37,435 bases of DNA, from contig CAVIJF010000017.1 in assembly GCA_963643175.1 (NCBI GenBank), positions 1 to 37,435 of the forward strand. The letters run 5' to 3'. This DNA is from CAMEON01 sp963643175 (GTDB lineage: Bacteria > Bacillota > Clostridia > Oscillospirales > CAG-272). The notes under the pieces were generated by a model, which was not told where the DNA came from, made no database searches, and worked only from the letters and a program-made list of their open reading frames with translations. A program made the position numbers and the translations under genes. Positions 1-7,029 of the stretch are shown piece after piece (positions within the stretch are counted from its first letter, which is position 1; each line of letters opens with the position of its first letter).

Positions 1-20
1 ATATAAGGAGGGTCTGAATC

Positions 21-224
21 ATGACCGTTACCAAGAAATCCGTCATCGGCGACGTGCTGGACGCCGCGCCGGATACTGCCGCCTTCTTCTTTGAAATCGG
101 AATGCACTGCCTCGGTTGCCCGTCCGCACGCGGGGAGTCCATTGAGGAAGCCTGCGAGGTTCACGGAACCGATGCCGATGAGCTGGTCGCCAAGATCAAC
201 GCTTATCTGGCGGATAAGAAGTAA
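21..224 (+). CDS. DUF1858 redox-disulfide domain protein
   Basis: A 67-residue cytosolic protein that is a single DUF1858 domain (hybrid-cluster-protein-associated redox disulfide family). The family hallmark is visible: an N-terminal VIGDVL stretch, then GMHCLGCPSA at about residues 27-36 with the CxxC pair, then a short helical C-terminus. An AAGGAGGG ribosome site about 9 bases before the ATG supports the start. In this family the two cysteines are thought to form a redox-active disulfide; the partner is unknown. It is followed by a 118-base gap and then trmK. The promoter lies outside the window. The family call is firm, the biochemical role is not. Confidence 0.88.
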   Translation: MTVTKKSVIGDVLDAAPDTAAFFFEIGMHCLGCPSARGESIEEACEVHGTDADELVAKINAYLADKK

Positions 225-236
225 GGACAGGAAAAA

Positions 237-280
237 AGAGGGCGGGGAAGCGCGGTGCAGCCGGATTCCCCGCTCCCTCT
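237..280. repeat. Imperfect inverted repeat between DUF1858 gene and trmK
   Basis: The arms AGAGGGCGGGGAA (237-249) and TTCCCCGCTCCCTCT (266-280) can pair with a small bulge. A run of six A lies just left of it, so it could end transcription coming from the right; on + it lacks a T-run. It may be an mRNA-processing or partial terminator hairpin between the two genes. Confidence 0.4.
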
Positions 281-342
281 GTAAGGGAACCGCCGACAGG
301 CTGCCGGCGAATCAATCCGCGCCTGCGCAAGGAGAACATGAC

Positions 343-1128
343 ATGACGGCTTCCTCCCTCAAGCTTACCCCCCGCCTGATGTCGGCGGTGCCCTATGTCC
401 GCCCCGGTCGCCTGCTCTGCGACGTCGGGACGGACCACGCATACCTGCCCATCTGGCTGTGCCGGACGGGTGTCCTGACGCCCGTCCCCCTGCCGGAGGG
501 CGTGCCGCCCCACGGCGGGACACTCTGCGCCATCGCATCCGACGTCCGGGAAGGTCCCGTGGAGCGGGCACGCCTGCACGTCGTCGCCGCCGGACTGACT
601 GACCGCATCCTGACCGTCCGCACCGACGGGCTGTCGGGGCTGGAGGTCTACCGACCGGAGGACATCACGGTGTTCGGAATGGGCGGGGAACTGATTGTCT
701 CCATTCTGGAGCGGGCGGCGTTTGTCCGCTCACCGGAAATCCGGCTGATTCTTCAACCCATGACGCATCCGGAAATCTTGCGGAAATGGCTGTCGGACAA
801 CGGATTTTCCGTCATCGGCGAGAGCCTGTCGGCAGAGGAACAGCGCATATACCAGACGGTCTGCGCCGCCTATGCCCCGGGGACACGCTCCGCACCATGC
901 GATGCCGCCGAGCTGCTGACCGGGCGCGACTATCCGCCGGAGCAGGCGGAACTTCACATAGCGTTGATTGCCAGAACCCGGCGCACCGTAGCCGCCCGGC
1001 GGGATGCCCGCGCGGAGTCCGGGCACACAACCGACTGCGAGGACGCCCTGCTTGCCGCCTTGGCGGCGCAGGAGGCGCGTGTGGCGTGCGCGGTGCGCAC
1101 CGCGGCGCGGCAGTCCGGCAGTCCCTGA
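343..1128 (+). CDS. trmK: tRNA (adenine22-N1)-methyltransferase
   Basis: A 261-residue class I SAM-dependent methyltransferase of the TrmK (YqfN) family, which methylates N1 of A22 in the D-loop of bacterial tRNAs. The SAM-binding motif I reads LLCDVGTDHAYLP at about residues 24-36, and the family signature GMGGELI follows at about 110-116, then LQPMTHPE and LRKWLSDNGF. The reading frame is open further upstream, but homology begins at this ATG, and AAGGAG lies 10 bases before it. The C-terminal 70 residues are Ala/Arg-rich and less conserved. A 50-base spacer leads to the Nif3-like gene, the usual trmK-yqfO pairing in Bacillota, so the two are probably co-transcribed. Confidence 0.92.
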   Translation: MTASSLKLTPRLMSAVPYVRPGRLLCDVGTDHAYLPIWLCRTGVLTPVPLPEGVPPHGGTLCAIASDVREGPVERARLHVVAAGLTDRILTVRTDGLSGLEVYRPEDITVFGMGGELIVSILERAAFVRSPEIRLILQPMTHPEILRKWLSDNGFSVIGESLSAEEQRIYQTVCAAYAPGTRSAPCDAAELLTGRDYPPEQAELHIALIARTRRTVAARRDARAESGHTTDCEDALLAALAAQEARVACAVRTAARQSGSP

Positions 1129-1140
1129 TACCGAATGCAC

Positions 1141-1162
1141 AGATAAAGCACAGATAAAGCAC
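1141..1162 (+). repeat. Tandem 11-base repeat before the Nif3-like gene
   Basis: Two perfect copies of AGATAAAGCAC stand head to tail, followed by a partial AGA copy that runs into the GAAAGG ribosome site of the next gene. It is too short to call a regulatory site and may be a small replication-slippage duplication. Confidence 0.6.
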
Positions 1163-1178
1163 AGAAAGGCGGTTCCCT

Positions 1179-1985
1179 ATGACGGTACAACAGCTGTATG
1201 ACGCCCTGGAGGCGCGTATTCCCGGGTCGCTGTCCTGCGGATGGGACAACGACGGGCTTTCCTGCTGTCCCGACCCGGCGGCGCCGGTGCGTGGCGTTTT
1301 AGTGGCGCTGGATGCGACCGAGGATGCCGTTGCCGAGGCGGAGCGGCGGGGGTATACCCTGCTGCTGACGCACCATCCCCTGCTGTTCCGGGGACTGCGC
1401 GCCGTGGACGGTGCCGATACGTCCTCCCGGAAGATACTCCGCATGGCGCGTGCGGGCATATCCGCCGCCGCGTTCCACACCCGGCTGGACGCCCTGCCGG
1501 GCGGCGTCAACGACACGTTGGCGGCGGCGTTGGGACTGCGCGACATCCAGCCCTTCGGCAGCGGTACGGGCGAGGACGGCAACCCGGCGGGAATGCCGAT
1601 GGGGCGCATCGGGTCACTGCCTGCGCCGGAGTCCTTCGACGCCTTCTGCGAACGGGTCAAGGCGGCACTGCATCTGCCTGCCCTGCTGGGCGCTGGATGC
1701 GGGTGGGATATCCGCCGGGTCGCTGTGCTGGGCGGCGCGGGGGACGACGACGTGGACGCCGCACGGGCGGCAGGCGCCGATGCCTTCGTGACCGGCGAGC
1801 TGCGCTACCATCAGCTCTGCGATGCGCCCTACGGCGGCATGGCGCTGCTTGCCGCCGGGCACTACCACACGGAATTTCCGGTGGTGCCGGTGCTGGCGGA
1901 CATGGCGCGTGACGTGCTGCGCTCCGCGGGGGCTGCGGATGTTCCGGTGTCGCTGTACGGCGGCACGCGGGTGGAAATACGCTGA
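1179..1985 (+). CDS. Nif3-like dinuclear metal centre protein
   Basis: A 268-residue Nif3/YqfO family protein (NIF3 superfamily, often labelled GTP cyclohydrolase 1 type 2 homologue). Members form hexameric toroids with a two-metal site facing the cavity. The ligand motifs are present: LLLTHHPLLF with His65 and His66, FHTRLDA near 105-112, and the C-terminal GHYHTEF motif near 227-233. The length matches the short form, without the PII-like insertion that makes some members about 370 residues long. It follows trmK by 50 bases. The true substrate of this family in bacteria is unsettled, so the cyclohydrolase name should not be taken literally. Confidence 0.9.
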   Translation: MTVQQLYDALEARIPGSLSCGWDNDGLSCCPDPAAPVRGVLVALDATEDAVAEAERRGYTLLLTHHPLLFRGLRAVDGADTSSRKILRMARAGISAAAFHTRLDALPGGVNDTLAAALGLRDIQPFGSGTGEDGNPAGMPMGRIGSLPAPESFDAFCERVKAALHLPALLGAGCGWDIRRVAVLGGAGDDDVDAARAAGADAFVTGELRYHQLCDAPYGGMALLAAGHYHTEFPVVPVLADMARDVLRSAGAADVPVSLYGGTRVEIR

Positions 1986-1998
1986 GGGAGGTACCAGT

Positions 1999-2196
1999 AT
2001 GAAAATCCGGCTCAATGAGAACGAGGAAATCGTCCGGACGGTCCGGGAAGGGCTTGCCGCCCGCGGCGGCTACTGCCCCTGCCGCACGGTGAAGAACGAG
2101 GATACCAAGTGTATGTGCCGGGAATTCCGTGAGCAGATAAAGGATCCGGAGTTCGAGGGGTACTGCCACTGTATGCTGTACTACAAGGAAAAGTAA
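1999..2196 (+). CDS. Small FTR-type iron-sulfur/disulfide protein
   Basis: A 65-residue protein resembling the catalytic (beta) chain of ferredoxin:thioredoxin reductase. Three Cys pairs are visible: CPC (Cys26, Cys28), CMC (Cys38, Cys40) and CHC (Cys56, Cys58). Plant and cyanobacterial FTR uses CPC...CPC...CHC to hold a 4Fe-4S cluster beside a redox disulfide; the span from first to last Cys is the same here (32 residues), but the middle pair is shifted toward the N-terminus. GGGAGG before the ATG sets the start, 13 bases after the Nif3-like stop. No variable-chain partner is seen nearby, so its electron donor is unknown. A bidirectional terminator follows. Confidence 0.8.
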   Translation: MKIRLNENEEIVRTVREGLAARGGYCPCRTVKNEDTKCMCREFREQIKDPEFEGYCHCMLYYKEK

Positions 2197-2211
2197 GGTG
2201 TGCGGCAACGC

Positions 2212-2246
2212 AAAAAACAGGAGAGCCTTCCGGCTCTCCTATTTTT
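2212..2246. terminator. Bidirectional intrinsic terminator
   Basis: A perfect 9-bp stem, AGGAGAGCC (2219-2227) with GGCTCTCCT (2232-2240) and a TTCC loop, has six A on its left (2212-2217) and five T on its right (2242-2246). It can end transcription from both sides, where the trmK-nif3 side and the ABC importer converge. The stop codon of the minus-strand ATPase gene (2239-2241) lies within it. Confidence 0.88.
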
Positions 2247-3012
2247 GCGTATGGCTGAGAAAGCTTTGCAGCAGGGGGCTTTTCGGATTCCCGAACACCT
2301 CGTCCGGCGTGCCTGCCTCCTCAATGATTCCGTTTGCCATGAAAATGACCTGATCCGCTACGCTCCGGGCAAACTCCATCTCGTGCGTCACCACGACCAT
2401 GGTGCTGTCGCGGGATTTCAGCCCCCGGATGACCGAGAGCACCTCCCCGGTCAGCTCCGGGTCGAGCGCCGAGGTCGGCTCGTCAAAGCACAGGATGTCC
2501 GGGGACAGCGCCAGCGCCCGCGCGATGGCGACCCGCTGCTGCTGTCCGCCCGACAGCTGCCCCGGGTAGCTGTCGATTTTGTCCGTCAGTCCCACGCGGT
2601 CAATCAGCGCCCGTGCGCGGGCGTCAATTTCCTCCGGCGTTCCTGCCCGGTTCAGCGTGGGCGCCAGCGTGACATTGCGCAGGACGCTGTACTGCGGGAA
2701 CAGGTTGAACTGCTGGAACACCAGCCCGAAATGCCGCCGCGCCGCACGGACCTCCGCCTCCCGGCGGCGCCGCTGCGCTGGTTCCGAGGCATCAAAAATG
2801 CATTCTCCGGCAACATATATCTGCCCGGCGTCGGCTGTTTCGAGGAAATTCAGGCACCGGAGCAGGGTTGTCTTGCCGCCGCCGGAGGAGCCGATCAGCG
2901 CCAGTACGGCACCGCGCTCCAGTGTGAAGCTGATGCCGCGCAGAACCTCCGTTTTTCCGAAGGATTTGCCGAGGTTCCGCACCTCCAGCACGGGGGGATT
3001 CGTGTTGTTCAT
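2239..3012 (-). CDS. Polar amino acid ABC importer ATPase (GlnQ type)
   Basis: A 257-residue ATP-binding subunit of a type I polar amino acid importer (GlnQ/ArtP/HisP family), acting at the inner face of the membrane with the permease and lipoprotein encoded just upstream. The motifs are complete: Walker A GSSGGGKT near 42-49, signature LSGGQQQR near 150, Walker B ILCFDEPTSALD, and the switch His in VVTHEM. AAAAGGA precedes the ATG by about 10 bases. It is the last gene of a three-gene unit running on -, with 43 bases between it and the permease. The substrate (Gln, Glu, Arg, Cys or other) cannot be read from the ATPase. Confidence 0.95.
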   Translation of the reverse strand: MNNTNPPVLEVRNLGKSFGKTEVLRGISFTLERGAVLALIGSSGGGKTTLLRCLNFLETADAGQIYVAGECIFDASEPAQRRRREAEVRAARRHFGLVFQQFNLFPQYSVLRNVTLAPTLNRAGTPEEIDARARALIDRVGLTDKIDSYPGQLSGGQQQRVAIARALALSPDILCFDEPTSALDPELTGEVLSVIRGLKSRDSTMVVVTHEMEFARSVADQVIFMANGIIEEAGTPDEVFGNPKSPLLQSFLSHTQK

Positions 3013-3055
3013 ATATCCGTATCCTTTTACTGTGTACCGAAATCTGCTGTGTATC

Positions 3056-3748
3056 TCACAGGGAGAAGCGCGCCATGCGTTTTTCCAGTCTGCCGAACAG
3101 GAGCGTCAGCACGCCATTGAAAGCAAGGTAATAAACCGCCGTAAAGAACAGCGGCCACATGACGCCGGAAATGCCGCCGGAGCCTTTGAGGAAGGCTTCG
3201 CCAGCCCAGATGACTTCCTGCAACGCGATGATGCGCGCCAGCGACGTATCCTTGACCAGCGTGATGATTTCGTTGGACAGGGGGGGCACGATGCGCTTGA
3301 CCATCTGAAGCAGGGTTATGCGGAAGAATATCTGCACCCGCGTCAGCCCCAGCACCTCGCCCGCTTCGGTCTGTCCGTGCGGGACGCCCTGAATGCCGGC
3401 GCGGAATATCTCGGAAAAATAGCAGGCGTAATTGAAAACGAAGGCTACCGCCGCCGCCGTAAAGCGTCCCGCCTCGCCCGTTCCCCAGATGTTGTTTCCG
3501 AACACCATGCCGGGAAAGTAGAAAATAATGATAAGCTGAATCATCAGCGGCGACCCGCGCACAATCCAGATGATGCCCCGCAGCAGCCACGAAAGCGGCT
3601 TGAAGCGGGACATGGTTCCGGCGCAGATGAGAAGCCCCAGCGGGATGGCGCCGAGCAGGGTTACGGCAAACAGCCGGAGCGTTTGCAGAAAGCCCTGATT
3701 CAGCGCCTGAAATACCGTGGGAAACTGTTCAAGAAAACGTCCCGGCAT
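3056..3748 (-). CDS. Polar amino acid ABC importer permease (GlnP type)
   Basis: A 230-residue membrane subunit of the HisM/GlnP family. It has several hydrophobic segments and the family EAA-loop region, GQTEAGEVLGLTRVQIFFRI, which docks the ATPase, followed by IVPPLSNEIITLVKDTSLA, a hallmark of polar amino acid permeases. Only 17 bases separate it from the upstream binding-protein gene. With a single permease gene, the transporter probably uses a homodimer. It lies mid-operon, and its substrate follows from the binding protein. Confidence 0.95.
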   Translation of the reverse strand: MPGRFLEQFPTVFQALNQGFLQTLRLFAVTLLGAIPLGLLICAGTMSRFKPLSWLLRGIIWIVRGSPLMIQLIIIFYFPGMVFGNNIWGTGEAGRFTAAAVAFVFNYACYFSEIFRAGIQGVPHGQTEAGEVLGLTRVQIFFRITLLQMVKRIVPPLSNEIITLVKDTSLARIIALQEVIWAGEAFLKGSGGISGVMWPLFFTAVYYLAFNGVLTLLFGRLEKRMARFSL

Positions 3749-3765
3749 GACTGTTCCCGCCTGCG

Positions 3766-4563
3766 TCAGTTCTTAATCAGGTAATCCTGAATGCCGTACT
3801 TCTCCGCAATCTTTGCCAGCGTGCCGTCGGCGGTCTTTTCGGCAAAGAATTCGTTGAGCTTCTCGGTCAGGTTGGAACCCTTGCGGAAGCCGACGCCGTA
3901 CTCCTCGTCCGCCAACCGGACGGTGTACGCCAGATCGCTGTAATCGGTTCCTTCCCCGATCATGCTGACAGCCATGAGGAAGTCGATGATGGCGGCATCG
4001 CTGGTGCCTGCCTTGACCTCGGTCAGCGCGGTTGCCTGATCCTTGACGGCGGTGACGGTAAATCCGTTGGCGGTGGCAGCTGCCTCACCGGCGGAGCCTT
4101 TTTCCACGGCGAAGGACAGACTCTTGCAGTCCTCGGCGGTCTTGATATCCGCTGCGCGGTCTGCGCGGACGACCACCACCTGCGCGTTGTTGAAGTAGGG
4201 CTTGGAGGTGGACATGGCAGCCTTCACGTCATCGGTCAGCGTCATGCCGTTCCACACGCAGTCGATAGTGCCTGCCTCCAGCTCAAAGGTCTTGCGGTCC
4301 CAGTCAATCAGGGAAAACTCGACCTCCACGCCGAGGTATGCGGCGAAGGCGGCGGCGGTGTCGGCGTCAAAGCCGATCCAGTTGTTGTCGGTGTCGCGGT
4401 AGTCCATCGGTTCAAACTCGGTGATGCCGACGACCAACTTGCCGTTCTTCTTGACGGTTTCCAGATCGTCTGCCTTCTTTCCGCAGGCGGTGAAGCTCAG
4501 TGCGCAGGCGGCGACCATGGCAAGCGCCAGCAGGGTGCATACAGTTTTTACAATCTTTTTCAT
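3766..4563 (-). CDS. Polar amino acid ABC importer substrate-binding lipoprotein
   Basis: A 265-residue family 3 periplasmic-binding-protein fold, exported and lipid-anchored. It has a signal peptide with a lipobox, SFTAC, whose Cys27 would be acylated. The mature part shows KLVVGITEFEPMDYRD, followed by WIGFDADTAAAFAAYLGVEVEF and CVWNGMTLTDD, the standard ligand-cleft motifs for polar amino acids. The ATG is preceded by AGGAAA. It is the first gene of the operon behind a perfect consensus promoter, so it should be well expressed. Related family members bind Gln, Glu, Arg, Cys or Lys; I cannot choose among them. Confidence 0.94.
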   Translation of the reverse strand: MKKIVKTVCTLLALAMVAACALSFTACGKKADDLETVKKNGKLVVGITEFEPMDYRDTDNNWIGFDADTAAAFAAYLGVEVEFSLIDWDRKTFELEAGTIDCVWNGMTLTDDVKAAMSTSKPYFNNAQVVVVRADRAADIKTAEDCKSLSFAVEKGSAGEAAATANGFTVTAVKDQATALTEVKAGTSDAAIIDFLMAVSMIGEGTDYSDLAYTVRLADEEYGVGFRKGSNLTEKLNEFFAEKTADGTLAKIAEKYGIQDYLIKN

Positions 4564-4597
4564 GAGTGTTTCCTCAACTTTCCTTGTTCTGCTTTAT

Positions 4598-4617
4598 CGC
4601 TTTATCACGGTAAAGCG
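4598..4617 (-). promoter_or_regulatory. Palindrome in leader of the amino acid importer operon
   Basis: CGCTTTA (4598-4604) and TAAAGCG (4611-4617) form a 7-bp inverted repeat with a 6-base spacer, starting a few bases after the predicted transcription start of the minus-strand operon. A further partial copy, ATAAAGC, follows downstream on the minus strand. The place suits a repressor operator or a 5' stabilising hairpin; which of these it is cannot be told from sequence. Confidence 0.4.
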
Positions 4618-4629
4618 GTGAATGGCTGT

Positions 4630-4688
4630 ATTATACACGTTCCGTGTGCGTTTGTCAAGGGGTTTTTGAAAATTTTTGGGATTTTTTT
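4630..4688 (-). promoter_or_regulatory. Consensus promoter with A-tract UP-like element
   Basis: Read on -, TTGACA (4653-4658), a 17-base spacer and TATAAT (4630-4635) match the housekeeping sigma-70/A consensus exactly. Upstream of the -35 are three A-tracts at roughly helical spacing (4663-4667, 4673-4677 region, 4682-4688), as in UP elements or curved DNA. The promoter should be strong and drive the three-gene amino acid importer; the start site is expected near 4623. Confidence 0.9.
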
Positions 4689-4745
4689 CGGGCGGCACCG
4701 GGTGGCGGTGGCATTCGGTACCCGCCGGGTACAGCCACCCGCCCG
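4689..4745. repeat. Long nested inverted repeat
   Basis: CGGGC (4689-4693) pairs with GCCCG (4741-4745), GGGTGGC (4700-4706) with GCCACCC (4734-4740), and GTACCC (4718-4723) with GGGTAC (4727-4732). Neither side has a T-run in the right place for a terminator. It lies between two divergent promoters, so it may be a regulator target or a mobile palindromic element; its function is unknown. Confidence 0.5.
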
Positions 4746-4831
4746 CGAACACCCCCGTAAACCGGAAATACTTTCTTTATTTATACCGTAAAAAGCGAAG
4801 CTGCTGAAGAACCCCGTAAAGGGAGAATATC

Positions 4832-4872
4832 TCCCCTCCGGGGCTGCCGCATTCTGAGGCAGCCTCCCCTTT
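4832..4872 (+). repeat. Degenerate copy of the downstream terminator palindrome
   Basis: Bases 4832-4864 match 6690-6722 at 32 of 33 positions, then diverge within the 3' arm (a T interrupts the C run), so the hairpin is imperfect though still followed by TTTT. No + gene ends upstream of it, since the neighbouring operon runs the other way. It therefore looks like a duplicated or left-over terminator element. The rest of the 4746-4964 gap shows nothing else I can name. Confidence 0.75.
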
Positions 4873-4964
4873 TGCGGGAAAAGAATCGCGGATACGCGCC
4901 GCGAAACGCCCGCTATTGGTTATATTGCTCAAAAAATTGGCGTAAATTTAGTGCAAAGCGTCGC

Positions 4965-4993
4965 TTTACAAATCCGCCGCGCTATGGTATAAT
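4965..4993 (+). promoter_or_regulatory. Promoter of the surface protein gene
   Basis: TTTACA (4965-4970), a 17-base spacer and TATAAT (4988-4993) form a near-consensus vegetative promoter. The transcription start would fall near 5000, giving a leader of about 70 bases with a good GAAAGGAG ribosome site before the ATG at 5072. Confidence 0.88.
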
Positions 4994-5071
4994 AAACGTG
5001 AAATCGGTGTGCGGACGAATGCATGCCGTGTAACAACAAAACATTTGCTTTTTTGAAAGGAGCGAATCCCC

Positions 5072-6670
5072 ATGAAAAAACTGCTTGCTCTGGTGCTCTG
5101 CGCTGTTATGGTTCTTGCCATGATCCCTGCAGTGACCCTGACAGCTTCCGCCGCCGGCGAAGGCGACTGGACTACCCGCCGTGGTCCCGACGACTATGAC
5201 GATCCCGATGACTACTGCCCTGCCGGAGGTTTCTACTACGATTCCGAAGGCTTCCACACCACGTCCCCCAGCTTCGCGAACATGACCCCCTCTTATGCGG
5301 TCGTGTCCAAGGAGACCTTCAACATGAAGGAAGGCTTCTCCATGAAGATCCGCATTGACGACTTCTCCTACAAGGGCGAGGACGGTCAGGCTGACGAGTG
5401 GATTTCCTTCACCATCGGCGACAACTCCAACCTGACTCCCGGTGCATCCACCATGGGCTGGGGTTCCGGCTGGGTGTCCCTGAACCGCGGTTCCGGTGAC
5501 GGCAACCCCTCCTGCGAGAGCTTCTGGAGCCATGAGAAGGATGCGGACGGCAACGGCGCTGCGTTCACTCACCAGGGCAACAGCAACGGCGCCTGTGAGC
5601 TGGACGCGCAGGGTCGTGAGATCTACACACTGGATGTGACCTGGGACGGTTCTGCCTATGACATCAAGGTCAACGGCGCAACCATTGCCGGCTGCTCCAC
5701 TATCAGCGCCAACCTCAACAGCCTGGTTGAGAGCGGAGACTTCTATGTCGGTATCGTGTTCCACACCGGCGTTACGAACGGCACGGCTGCCCTCACCATT
5801 CTGGAGGTCAACGGGTCTGTTCCTACCGGCACCGAGTCCAAGGACGCTGAGCCGAACGTGAAGGTGTTTGCCGAGATCGCCGACCCCTCCACTGTTCCCG
5901 CTAACCAGCCCGCTATTCTGTTTGATGCTACCAAGTCCTCCTTCAACAAGGATCCCGATATGCAGAACTGCAAGGTTGAGGCGAAGGGCGACAACTCCTA
6001 CGCGATTACTCCCTCTGCTACCGTTACCTTCATGAGCTGGGGCATCAAGAACACGATTTCTTACAGTGCTGACGACTTCCCTGTGTTCGTTATGCTGCTG
6101 CACAACGCCGATGCTCTGAACGGCGGTCTGTACTACCTTGCCGGCGAACAGTCTTCTGCCGGTCCCGCTGTGTTGACCAACTGGTCCGCTTACGACGAGT
6201 TCTGTGAAGAGGATGAGATCAACGGCGAATACTACAACCTGGTTGTGGTCGATCTGGGCGCGAAGGACGACAACGGCGAGCCCCTGTATGACTTTACCGG
6301 TCGTATCAACGGCTTCCGTATCGACTTTGGCGGTCTGGCTGTTGATGAGACCTTCGACATCTGCTACATGGGTGTGTTCCGCTCCGTTGATGAGGCGGTT
6401 GCTTACAAGAACACTTACCTGAAGATTGACCCCAGCAAGCAGACCGAGACTGAGACCGATAAGAAGACCGAGACCGAGTCTGAGAAGCCCGTCGAGAGCA
6501 CGGCTGCTCCCGAGACCGCTTCCGACGAGAACAAGGGAACCGACACCAAGGCTGAGGCTTCCGCTACCGAGAAGGCTTCCGGCTCCGGCTGCTCTTCCGT
6601 CATCGGCGGTGCATCCGCTGTTGTGATGGCTGCTGTTGCGGCTGCTGTTGCTCTGAAGAAGAAGCACTGA
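5072..6670 (+). CDS. Secreted two-domain surface protein with C-terminal anchor-like tail
   Basis: A 532-residue exported protein of no family I can name with certainty. A classic signal peptide (MKKLLALVLC start, cleavage near ASA at residues 25-27) is followed by two beta-rich regions of LamG or carbohydrate-binding-module appearance, about 50-250 and 270-450. A Thr/Glu/Lys-rich linker (about 453-500) leads to the tail SGCSSVIGG plus a hydrophobic Ala/Val helix and KKKH. This Cys/Gly motif, helix and basic end is the layout of a C-terminal sorting or membrane-anchor signal, but it is not an LPXTG motif. Codons lean to T-ending Ala, Val and Ser more than in its neighbours, as in highly expressed genes. 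It is monocistronic, between its own promoter and a very strong terminator. A cell-surface polysaccharide- or substrate-binding role is a guess. Confidence 0.75.
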   Translation: MKKLLALVLCAVMVLAMIPAVTLTASAAGEGDWTTRRGPDDYDDPDDYCPAGGFYYDSEGFHTTSPSFANMTPSYAVVSKETFNMKEGFSMKIRIDDFSYKGEDGQADEWISFTIGDNSNLTPGASTMGWGSGWVSLNRGSGDGNPSCESFWSHEKDADGNGAAFTHQGNSNGACELDAQGREIYTLDVTWDGSAYDIKVNGATIAGCSTISANLNSLVESGDFYVGIVFHTGVTNGTAALTILEVNGSVPTGTESKDAEPNVKVFAEIADPSTVPANQPAILFDATKSSFNKDPDMQNCKVEAKGDNSYAITPSATVTFMSWGIKNTISYSADDFPVFVMLLHNADALNGGLYYLAGEQSSAGPAVLTNWSAYDEFCEEDEINGEYYNLVVVDLGAKDDNGEPLYDFTGRINGFRIDFGGLAVDETFDICYMGVFRSVDEAVAYKNTYLKIDPSKQTETETDKKTETESEKPVESTAAPETASDENKGTDTKAEASATEKASGSGCSSVIGGASAVVMAAVAAAVALKKKH

Positions 6671-6697
6671 AGCACACTGTGATTTAATATCCCCTCC

Positions 6698-6728
6698 GGG
6701 GCTGCCGCATTCTGCGGCAGCCCCTTTT
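6698..6728 (+). terminator. Strong terminator of the surface protein gene
   Basis: A perfect 12-bp stem, GGGGCTGCCGCA (6698-6709) with TGCGGCAGCCCC (6713-6724) and a three-base TTC loop, is followed by TTTT. It begins 27 bases after the stop codon. Confidence 0.93.
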
Positions 6729-6806
6729 GTACTGTCGGGAAAAGGGCTTCCCCGCCGGGGGCTGTGTCCGGCGGTGTCTGCTCTGTCCTGCCCCTGCAAA
6801 AATTTA

Positions 6807-6840
6807 TTTTCCCCCTCCCCTTCGGGGAAGGGGGGGAAAA
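6807..6840. repeat. C-rich/G-rich hairpin in the 6671-7029 gap
   Basis: TTTTCCCCCTCCCC pairs imperfectly with the G-rich run and AAAA that follow, around a TTC loop. It resembles the hairpin at 19967-19991. It may act as a second, bidirectional terminator or belong to a family of intergenic palindromes. The remainder of the gap holds the strong terminator and the promoter of the next operon. Confidence 0.55.
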
Positions 6841-6928
6841 TCCTTTTGCGAGGTCGGAGCAAACCGTCAATGCCGGGGCGGCATCCCCCCAAGCCCAGCC
6901 GCCACCGGCAACATATTCCCCGCCACAC

Positions 6929-6957
6929 TTGACAAAAACGGGCAGAAGTGCTATAAT
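6929..6957 (+). promoter_or_regulatory. Consensus promoter of the CmpB-ktrB-ktrA operon
   Basis: TTGACA (6929-6934), a 17-base spacer and TATAAT (6952-6957) match the consensus exactly. The start site should fall near 6964, about 66 bases before the first gene, whose ribosome site is AGGAGGAA. Confidence 0.92.
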
Positions 6958-7029
6958 GAAACGGATTTAAGGAAGCAATTCTTTAAGAAAACACGGATTA
7001 AAACTACCCGGTACACAGGAGGAACACCG

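Noticed and set aside
4982..6928. 648-codon open frame on - strand opposite the surface protein
   Set aside because: Gly/Val/Leu/Ser-rich mirror of the + gene, spans its promoter and terminator, and lacks any recognisable domain.
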